Positions 7,439-12,657 of a DNA stretch of 12,657 nucleotides are shown here, one piece after another (the first letter of the stretch is position 1; each line of letters begins with the position of its first letter). The notes beneath the pieces are model-generated. The model did no database searches and was not told the DNA's origin. It saw only the letters and a list, made by a program, of their open reading frames with translations. A program made the translations under genes and the position numbers. This stretch comes from Candidatus Omnitrophota bacterium (GTDB taxonomy: Bacteria; Omnitrophota; Gorgyraeia; Zapsychrales; Zapsychraceae): positions 1 to 12,657 of the forward strand of contig JAKQLT010000055.1 in the NCBI GenBank assembly GCA_029567025.1, read 5' to 3'.

Positions 7439-7489
7439 TTGATAAAAAGGTTGTTAAATTTTTTATTTTTTCTATTGGGATTTAATCGC

Positions 7490-7518
7490 TTGACACTGTA
7501 AATGCCTGCTGTTACTAT
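7490..7518 (+). promoter_or_regulatory. Strong sigma70-type promoter for the HU/IHF gene
   Basis: A consensus -35 TTGACA at 7490-7495, a 17-base spacer and a -10 TACTAT at 7513-7518 lie just downstream of dnaE. Transcription would begin near 7525 with a leader of only about 19 bases, most of it ribosome binding site. It suggests high, independent expression of the next gene. Confidence 0.75.
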
Positions 7519-7528
7519 ACTTACCGTT

Positions 7529-7538
7529 AAGGAGGTGA
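7529..7538 (+). promoter_or_regulatory. Near-perfect Shine-Dalgarno of the HU/IHF gene
   Basis: AAGGAGGTGA is a full complement to the 3' end of 16S rRNA, 5 bases before the ATG at 7544. It is the strongest ribosome site in the window, in keeping with an abundant nucleoid protein. Confidence 0.8.
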
Positions 7539-7543
7539 AATAA

Positions 7544-7816
7544 ATGACGAAAAAGGATATTGTTTTAAAGATTACGGATCAAACAGGCATTAAACAAGTT
7601 GATGTCAAGAAAATTGTCCAAAAGACGTTTGATGTTATCGTCGATAGTTTAATGAAGAATGAAACCGTTGAATTAAGAAATTTTGGCGTTTTTAAGATAA
7701 AAGAACGACGAGCTCGTTTCGGCCGAAATCCTAGGACAGGCGAAAGCGTTCCAGTCCCGCCAAGAAAAGTTGTTGTTTTCAAGCCTGGTTTAGAAATGAA
7801 GTATAAAATTAAATAA
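7544..7816 (+). CDS. HU/IHF-family nucleoid DNA-binding protein
   Basis: 90 residues, the normal size for the family. These proteins act as dimers that bend DNA and shape the nucleoid. The N-terminal helices (TKKDIVLKITDQTG, then VDVKKIVQKTFDVIVDSL) form the dimer core. The beta part has the signature VELRNFGVFKIKERRARF, and the DNA-binding arm carries GRNPRTGESVPVPPRKVVVF, including the Arg-Asn-Pro that intercalates into the minor groove. The C-terminal VVVFKPG and the VELRNFGVF segment look more like IHF subunits than HU, but which subtype it is, and whether it forms a homodimer, cannot be settled here. It has its own strong promoter and ribosome site and is followed by an intrinsic terminator, so it is probably transcribed as a single gene. 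Confidence 0.95.
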   Translation: MTKKDIVLKITDQTGIKQVDVKKIVQKTFDVIVDSLMKNETVELRNFGVFKIKERRARFGRNPRTGESVPVPPRKVVVFKPGLEMKYKIK

Positions 7817-7831
7817 TTAATAAGAAATGTA

Positions 7832-7868
7832 AAGGGTATTTGGCATCTTAGAATACTCTTATTTTTTT
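7832..7868 (+). terminator. Intrinsic terminator after the HU/IHF gene
   Basis: AAGGGTATT at 7832-7840 pairs with AATACTCTT at 7852-7860 (9 bp, one G.U pair) around an 11-base loop, followed at once by A and seven T (7862-7868). The stem is rather AT-rich, but the arrangement is classical and the position, 15 bases after the stop, is right. Confidence 0.75.
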
Positions 7869-7930
7869 AAGTTTATTAATTTATATTAAGATTTATATAT
7901 TTAAGTTGAAAAAAACGTTAAAAAGATTTT

Positions 7931-9244
7931 ATGACCAATAAATATTCCCTTCCTCGAGGTACCGCTGATATTCTTCCTATAGAGAGTCCGTTATGGCAGG
8001 AAATTGAGTCCAAAGCCCGCCAAATATGTCATCTTTATAATTTCAAAGAAATTCGCACGCCCATTTTTGAAGAAACCGCGCTTTTTAAGCGTTCTTTAGG
8101 CCAAACAAGCGATGTGGTTAATAAACAACTGTTAGAATTAGCTTCTCAGAGAATAACCGCAGATGATCCTATTGAATTAGCTGGATTAGCTTTAAGGCCT
8201 GAAGGAACAGCTTCTGTTGTTCGTTCATATATTGAAAATAATATTGACCGCCAAGAAATGATTTCAAAATTTTATTATATTGGTCCGATGTTTCGTGGCG
8301 AGCGTCCGCAAAAGGGAAGATTGCGGCAATTTCATCAAATTGGAGCTGAGACAATAGGTCCTGGAGCGACACAACCCTATTTGGATGTTGAAACAATTGC
8401 TCTGGCGATTAATTTGTTGAAATCTTTTGGTCTGAAAGATTTTAAATTAAAAATAAATACTTTAGGAAATTTAGAAGATAAGGAAAATTTTTCTAAAATT
8501 TTGCGCGAGAAATTAAAATCTTATTTGATCGATTTATCGGAATATTCAAAATCAAGATACGAAAGAAATGTGTTTAGGATTTTAGATAGTAAAGAAGAGT
8601 CTGATAAAGAAATAATTAAGAAAATAAAATTAGATTATTCCTTTTTATCTTCCGAAAGCCAGCGGAAATATGATATTGTAAAGTCAGCTCTAAAGGATAT
8701 TGGGATAAAATTTGAAGAAGATATTTGTTTAGTGAGAGGCCTTGATTATTACAATTATACTGTTTTTGAAATAACAGATGATTCTTTGGGAAGCCAGAAT
8801 GCTTTAGGTGCAGGTGGGCGTTATAATAATCTTGTTGGTTCACTTGGAGGAGAAAGCCGAATCGATATAGGAGGCGTTGGTTTTTCTTTAGGAATAGAAA
8901 GAATATTGTTGGCCTTACAAGCTAACAGTGAAAATTATAGACCAAAGTTAGATGTTTATTTGGCGCCATTAGATGATAAATCTTATAAAGAGGCATTTCA
9001 AGTTCTGAATAGTTTGCGTAAAAAAGGAATCTCTTGTGAAATGAATTATTTGCAGCAATCTTTAAAAAATCAAATGAGGGCCGCAGATAAAAGCGGAGCG
9101 TTAGGGGCTATTATTTTTGGAGAAGAAGAGTTAAAAACCAGACAAGTTGTTTTAAAAATAATGAGAAATGAAGAAATAAAAAGTGAGCCAGAAATAATTC
9201 AAGTTTTAGCTGATTTGAATTTTCAATGTAGAAAGGATAAATAG
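7931..9244 (+). CDS. hisS: Histidyl-tRNA synthetase
   Basis: 437 residues, a normal length; it charges tRNA-His with histidine in the cytoplasm. The N-terminal PRGTADILP and the YNFKEIRTPIFEETALF segment (motif 1) begin the class II core. LALRPEGTAS and motif 2 with FRGERPQKGRLRQFHQ (Arg122) follow. The histidine-specific LVRGLDYYNYTVFE holds Arg269, the likely equivalent of the catalytic arginine of E. coli HisRS; GAGGRYNNLVG and motif 3 GFSLGIERILLAL complete the core. The C-terminal part (about 335-435) is the HGTP anticodon-binding domain. Between SDVVNKQ and LALRPEGTA the connecting piece (LLELASQRITADDPIELAG) is longer and more polar than the usual form. The 62-base AT-rich stretch between the preceding terminator and the ATG has no convincing promoter or Shine-Dalgarno. 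aspS begins 2 bases after the stop, so the two are surely co-transcribed. Confidence 0.96.
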   Translation: MTNKYSLPRGTADILPIESPLWQEIESKARQICHLYNFKEIRTPIFEETALFKRSLGQTSDVVNKQLLELASQRITADDPIELAGLALRPEGTASVVRSYIENNIDRQEMISKFYYIGPMFRGERPQKGRLRQFHQIGAETIGPGATQPYLDVETIALAINLLKSFGLKDFKLKINTLGNLEDKENFSKILREKLKSYLIDLSEYSKSRYERNVFRILDSKEESDKEIIKKIKLDYSFLSSESQRKYDIVKSALKDIGIKFEEDICLVRGLDYYNYTVFEITDDSLGSQNALGAGGRYNNLVGSLGGESRIDIGGVGFSLGIERILLALQANSENYRPKLDVYLAPLDDKSYKEAFQVLNSLRKKGISCEMNYLQQSLKNQMRAADKSGALGAIIFGEEELKTRQVVLKIMRNEEIKSEPEIIQVLADLNFQCRKDK

Positions 9245-9246
9245 TA

Positions 9247-10647
9247 ATGCTTCGGACACATACTTGTGGAGAATTAAGAAAAGAACATGGGGAAAAAGAA
9301 GTCATTTTGTGCGGTTGGGTTGCGGCTCGACGAGATCACGGAAAACTCATTTTTATTGATATCCGCGATCGTTATGGTATTACGCAAGTTGTTTTTATTC
9401 CGTCAGTAAGCAAAGAAGCACATGAAGTGGCTCAAAAGCTTGGCCCGGAATTTGTTATTAAAGTGACTGGAAAAGTTTCTGTGCGTCCGGCGAAAATGGT
9501 TAATGCGGAAATGCCAACCGGAGAAGTTGAATTATGCGCCACGCAGTTAGAAATTTTAAATACGAGTTTGGTCCCTGTCTTTGAAATTGATGATAAAGTC
9601 GATGTTTCCGAAGAGTTGCGTTTAACGTATCGTTATTTGGATTTACGCCGCAGTAAAGTCCGTCAAGCGTTGGAAGTCCGTCATAAATTGTGCGCGATTA
9701 TTCGTGAGCTTTTAAATAAAGAGAATTTTATTGAAGTGGAGACACCGGTTTTGACAAAGTCAACGCCTGAAGGCGCGCGGGATTTTTTAGTTCCGTCGCG
9801 TTTGAATTTAGGTTCATTTTATGCGCTTCCGCAATCACCACAATTATTTAAACAAATTTTAATGGTTTCGGGGTTTGACCGTTATTATCAAATTGTTAAA
9901 TGTTTCCGTGATGAAGATTTGCGTGCGGATCGTCAGCCGGAATTTACTCAGCTGGATATGGAGATGTCTTTTATAACAGAAGAAGATATTTTTTCTTTGA
10001 CAGAGAAATTATTTCAGAAAATTTTCAAGGAAATTAAAGGTGTTGATATCCCGATTCCTTTTAGGCGTATGACGCATCAGGAAGCGATGACAAAATATAA
10101 CAGTGATAAACCGGATTTGCGTCAAAAGGAAGATGAATTTGCCTTTGCGTGGATTATTGATTTCCCGATGTTTAAATTTAATAAAGAAGAAAATCGTTGG
10201 GAAAGCGAGCATCATCCGTTTACGTCTGTTAAGGAAGAAGACGCACGTTATTTGGAAACAGGAGAATATGAGAAAATCCGCGCGCGTTCGTATGATTTGG
10301 TTTTAAACGGCAGTGAACTTGGCAGTGGTTCTATTCGTATTCATCGTAAAGAAATGCAACGAAAAGTTTTTGATATTATTGGGCTTGATCAAGGTCAAAT
10401 TGAAAAACGTTTCGGATTTCTTCTTAAAGCTTTTGAATATGGTGCGCCGCCTCACGCGGGCGTAGCTTATGGGATTGATCGATTGGTTTCTATTTTAACC
10501 GGTCAAGATTCGATTCGAGATACGATTGCTTTTCCTAAAACGCAAAAAGGCACGTGCATGATGTCTGATGCTCCGTCGGAAGTAGACGCGAAACAAGTGC
10601 AAGATTTGGGACTAATGTTATATAAAAAAGGAGGCAAAAATGCCTAA
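9247..10647 (+). CDS. aspS: Aspartyl-tRNA synthetase lacking the bacterial GAD insertion domain
   Basis: 466 residues against about 590 for bacterial AspRS. It charges tRNA-Asp with aspartate. The N-terminal OB anticodon-binding domain (CGWVAARRDHG, IFIDIRDRYGITQVVF) and the catalytic core are bacterial in style: YRYLDLRR, the flipping-loop region TPEGARDFLVPSR, QSPQLFKQ, motif 2 FRDEDLRADRQPEFTQLD, and motif 3 GVAYGIDRL. The shortfall lies at one place: YNSDKPDLR (about 283-291) runs within a few residues into FAFAWIIDFPMF (about 297-308). In bacterial enzymes the GAD domain of about 120 residues sits exactly there. Both flanks are intact and in frame, so this looks like a clean natural loss, though an in-frame assembly gap is not excluded. 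His31 in RRDHG matches the residue linked to non-discriminating AspRS (which also charges tRNA-Asn). The ATG has AAAGGA at 9232-9237. Its end overlaps the next gene by 8 bases. Confidence 0.93.
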   Translation: MLRTHTCGELRKEHGEKEVILCGWVAARRDHGKLIFIDIRDRYGITQVVFIPSVSKEAHEVAQKLGPEFVIKVTGKVSVRPAKMVNAEMPTGEVELCATQLEILNTSLVPVFEIDDKVDVSEELRLTYRYLDLRRSKVRQALEVRHKLCAIIRELLNKENFIEVETPVLTKSTPEGARDFLVPSRLNLGSFYALPQSPQLFKQILMVSGFDRYYQIVKCFRDEDLRADRQPEFTQLDMEMSFITEEDIFSLTEKLFQKIFKEIKGVDIPIPFRRMTHQEAMTKYNSDKPDLRQKEDEFAFAWIIDFPMFKFNKEENRWESEHHPFTSVKEEDARYLETGEYEKIRARSYDLVLNGSELGSGSIRIHRKEMQRKVFDIIGLDQGQIEKRFGFLLKAFEYGAPPHAGVAYGIDRLVSILTGQDSIRDTIAFPKTQKGTCMMSDAPSEVDAKQVQDLGLMLYKKGGKNA

Positions 10648-11203
10648 GGTATTTAAAAATATTTTAGGAATTATTTTTTTGGGCTTTTTTGTTGTCGGTT
10701 GCGGAGTAACAAAAGGAGTTAAAGTTCAAACCTATTTTGAAGATAAACCGCGTGTTGATCAGGATTTACCTTATGGCAATCAAGGATTTTTGGGTGGTTC
10801 TGGTAAAAATACAGCTTTGCCTGAACGAAAGCTTACGCGTAAGGTTTTTGTTGTTGAAGTTTCAAAAGAAGCGTTGGCTACAGAAGAAGTTAGTAAAAAA
10901 ACATGTTCAGAATGTTCTTCTGTCAAGGCATCTTCTCAAGAGTCTGATAAGAAAGCAGTTTCTACGATAACAACAGTTGAACCAAATGTTCCTGTGGTGA
11001 ATATTGCTAAAACTGAAGAAGAGATGTTAAAACCTTCTTACGTGGAATATGTGGTTGACAAAGATGATACGTTGCAGAAAATCGCGAAAAAATTTTATGA
11101 CAATTATAACAAATGGACAAAAATTTATGAGGCCAATAAAAGTCTCATTAAAAATCCGGATCGTATCCAGCCCGGCATCACTTTAAGAATTCCTATGGAG
11201 TAA
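10640..11203 (+). CDS. Lipoprotein with a C-terminal LysM domain
   Basis: 187 residues. The N-terminus (MPKVFK, then a hydrophobic stretch) ends in a lipobox VVGC with Cys21, so the protein is probably lipidated and anchored in a membrane facing the periplasm. Residues about 22-135 are low in predicted structure, rich in Ser, Thr, Lys and Val, with GNQGFLGGSGKN and ERKLTRKVFVVEV. Residues about 137-186 form one LysM module: VEYVVDKDDTLQKIAKKFYD, a helix around NKWTKIYEANKSLI, and NPDRIQPGITLRIP, the usual peptidoglycan-binding fold. It likely tethers an envelope function to the cell wall, but no enzyme domain is present. The start overlaps the aspS stop by 8 bases and has a strong AAAGGAGG at 10627-10634 inside aspS, suggesting translational coupling. 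Its presence between aspS and phoH is unusual in the operons I know. Confidence 0.88.
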   Translation: MPKVFKNILGIIFLGFFVVGCGVTKGVKVQTYFEDKPRVDQDLPYGNQGFLGGSGKNTALPERKLTRKVFVVEVSKEALATEEVSKKTCSECSSVKASSQESDKKAVSTITTVEPNVPVVNIAKTEEEMLKPSYVEYVVDKDDTLQKIAKKFYDNYNKWTKIYEANKSLIKNPDRIQPGITLRIPME

Positions 11204-11213
11204 ATTTTATTTT

Positions 11214-12170
11214 ATGGAACGTATTATCACTTTTAGCGGTAATCAGGACTTACAGACCTTTTTCGGAAAATATGACGAGAATTTGCGCCTGATTGAAAAG
11301 GAATTGAATATTAAGATTGTTCGTAATAATAGCGGATTGAAATGTTTAGGTGATCGGCAGAATGTAGATAAGGCGTGTGAGCTCTTTGATTATTTGCAGG
11401 GATTAACGGCTAATGGGCTTGGTATTAAATCGCGTGATATTGTTTATGCTTTAAAATTGGCGCATCCAGAAGAAGGCGTTGATTTTAAAAGATTAGCCAA
11501 AGACAGAATTGATGTTTCTGTTAAAGGCGGCTTGATTACGCCAAAGACAAAAGGCCAGATTGAATATATTGATGCGATAAAAAAACATGATATTGTTTTT
11601 GGTATTGGCCCTGCTGGTACCGGAAAAACATATTTGGCGGTGGCTATGGCGGTTAATGCGATGAAAAAAGGATTGGTGAGAAGAATTATTTTAACGCGTC
11701 CTGCGATTGAGGCAGGCGAAAATTTAGGATTTCTTCCGGGGGACATGGTGGAAAAAGTTTCTCCGTATGTGCGGCCGCTTTATGATGCTCTTTATGATAT
11801 GATTGAAGCAGATAAAGTGGAATCCTATACTGAACAAGGCGTGATTGAAGTGGCGCCACTTGCATTTATGCGCGGCAGGACATTAAATGATGCGTTTGTT
11901 ATTTTGGATGAGGCTCAAAACAGCACGCCGTTTCAGATGAAAATGTTTTTAACGCGATTAGGCTTTGATTCTAAAACGGTTATTACGGGAGATTTAACGC
12001 AGAGCGACTTGCCTAAAGGCACAATGAATGGATTAAGTCACGCGCAGGATGTGTTAAAAAATATTGAAGGTATTAAATTTATGTATTTAACGGGCGCGGA
12101 TGTGGTTCGTCATGATCTGGTGCAAAAAATCATAGAGGCTTATGGACATGAAGATAAAAACAACGGATAA
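11214..12170 (+). CDS. phoH: PhoH-like ATPase (PhoH/YbeZ family)
   Basis: 318 residues, typical of the PhoH/YbeZ family. The N-terminal part (about 1-75: FFGKYDENLRLIEKELNIKI, then KCLGDRQNVDKACELF) is the KH-like region found in these proteins. The P-loop NTPase domain follows, with Walker A GPAGTGKT (Lys138) and Walker B FVILDEAQN (Asp232, Glu233). RPAIEAGENLGFLPGD and VITGDLTQSDLP are family signatures. These cytoplasmic ATPases are thought to act in RNA metabolism with the endoribonuclease YbeY, whose gene commonly lies downstream; only the next gene, a PgpH-like protein, is visible here. It starts 10 bases after the LysM gene. The nearest Shine-Dalgarno-like GGAG (11197-11200) is 13 bases away, longer than usual. 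Its last 23 bases overlap the next gene. Confidence 0.95.
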   Translation: MERIITFSGNQDLQTFFGKYDENLRLIEKELNIKIVRNNSGLKCLGDRQNVDKACELFDYLQGLTANGLGIKSRDIVYALKLAHPEEGVDFKRLAKDRIDVSVKGGLITPKTKGQIEYIDAIKKHDIVFGIGPAGTGKTYLAVAMAVNAMKKGLVRRIILTRPAIEAGENLGFLPGDMVEKVSPYVRPLYDALYDMIEADKVESYTEQGVIEVAPLAFMRGRTLNDAFVILDEAQNSTPFQMKMFLTRLGFDSKTVITGDLTQSDLPKGTMNGLSHAQDVLKNIEGIKFMYLTGADVVRHDLVQKIIEAYGHEDKNNG

Positions 12171-12657
12171 CACAAGAAATATTTTTATTATTATTTTGTC
12201 TTTTTTTATTATTTTGGCTATTGGCCTTTTTTGTTATGTTTCAGGATATTCTTTGATTATTCCTTTATTGCTTCTTTTAGTTGGCATTCATTTGCATTTT
12301 TTTGAAAAAGCGCATGTGAAGATATTTTTGCATTTGGGGCTTTTATTGGCCTTATTGCTTTTTATCACAGATCTTGCTCAAAGGTATTTTACAAGTTCTC
12401 CTTATTATATCCCCGTTGCGGCTTTTGTGATGTTAACCATGCTTTTATATAAAGATGTGCAATTGTCTTTTATTATGGGATTTGTCTGTAGCGTTGTGGT
12501 GACTCTCGTCTTAGGCGGGGATTTAAGCATGATGTTTATTTTCTTTATAGGAAGCGTGATAGGCGCTTATGTTGTGCGTGAGGCCAGGACACGAGGGAAG
12601 CTTATTAGCGCCGGATTTGTAGTAAGCGCAGTGAATATTTTAACCTTAACTTTATTA
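12148..12657 (+). CDS. 7TM-HD (PgpH/YqfF-type) membrane protein, N-terminal part, cut by the window edge
   Basis: 170 codons are visible, open to the last base. I chose the ATG at 12148 because GAGG (12135-12138) is 9 bases upstream; an ATG at 12142 is in the same frame but only 3 bases from it. It overlaps phoH by 23 bases. Seven hydrophobic segments are seen at about 12-31, 35-51, 59-74, 87-101, 105-122, 127-143 and 152-170. SPYYIPVAAFVMLTMLLYKD, the GG-D turn before segment six, and EARTRGKLISAGF match the membrane region of 7TM-HD proteins, which in PgpH carry a C-terminal HD domain that hydrolyses cyclic di-AMP. That HD domain would lie beyond the window. The large extracellular domain that normally sits between segments one and two is missing, replaced by a turn of about 3-4 residues. 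The phoH-pgpH order supports the call. Confidence 0.8.
   Translation, partial: MKIKTTDNTRNIFIIILSFFIILAIGLFCYVSGYSLIIPLLLLLVGIHLHFFEKAHVKIFLHLGLLLALLLFITDLAQRYFTSSPYYIPVAAFVMLTMLLYKDVQLSFIMGFVCSVVVTLVLGGDLSMMFIFFIGSVIGAYVVREARTRGKLISAGFVVSAVNILTLTLL

Noticed and set aside
7439..7489. Terminator after dnaE
   Set aside because: There are T-rich runs but no stable inverted repeat before them.
10103..10306. aspS split by a frameshift in the region of the missing domain
   Set aside because: The main frame runs through from motif 2 to motif 3 with conserved residues on both sides, so the missing domain is an in-frame absence and not a frameshift.
11444..11746. 100-codon minus-strand open frame inside phoH
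   Set aside because: It lies wholly within the P-loop domain of a clear gene and has no ribosome site or family signature; it is a shadow frame. The same holds for the minus-strand frames within guaB3, dnaE, hisS and aspS.
1..12657. CRISPR array, tRNA, rRNA, insertion sequence or prophage genes
   Set aside because: No regularly spaced repeats, no tRNA-like cloverleaf, and no transposase, integrase or terminal inverted repeats were seen; the genes are housekeeping.

Overview
The window (12,657 bases, AT-rich) is mostly conserved housekeeping sequence. It holds eight complete plus-strand genes, one complete minus-strand gene, and one plus-strand gene cut by the right edge; a weak trace of another gene lies at the left edge. 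The gene set points to an uncultivated, probably diderm bacterium: a lipoprotein with a LysM domain, a DnaE-type replicative polymerase, GuaB3 next to guaA, and hisS-aspS. The style of the LysM lipoprotein and the intergenic heptamer palindrome remind me of Candidatus Omnitrophota, but that is recall of look and feel, not a proven assignment.

Left region (1-963): a minus-strand gene for a small secreted protein with two tandem beta-sandwich (CarboxypepD_reg-like) repeats. Just beyond its stop, in the same frame, is an open stretch that reads like the start of a PIN-domain protein but has no normal start codon. A 256-base divergent intergenic region carries a 12-bp tandem repeat and a good sigma70-type promoter facing right.

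Purine and replication block (964-7438): guaB3 (IMPDH/GMP reductase family, no CBS domains), guaA (GMP synthase with an unusual lysine-rich N-terminal tail of about 72 residues) and dnaE (DNA polymerase III alpha). A heptamer-based palindrome separates guaA from dnaE, and dnaE has no visible Shine-Dalgarno sequence.

HU/IHF unit (7490-7868): a single-gene transcription unit with a near-consensus promoter, a very strong ribosome binding site and an intrinsic terminator, encoding a 90-residue nucleoid protein.

Translation and envelope operon (7931 to end): hisS, aspS, a LysM lipoprotein, phoH and the start of a 7TM protein of the PgpH type, all close-packed or overlapping. The phoH-pgpH order is the start of the well-known phoH-pgpH-ybeY cluster. 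The most notable gene is aspS: it is bacterial in type but lacks the whole GAD insertion domain. The PgpH-like protein also seems to lack its usual extracellular domain.

I found no mobile element, CRISPR array, tRNA, rRNA or defence system, and nothing that amounts to a new multi-gene system. The points of interest are unusual domain architectures of otherwise universal proteins.
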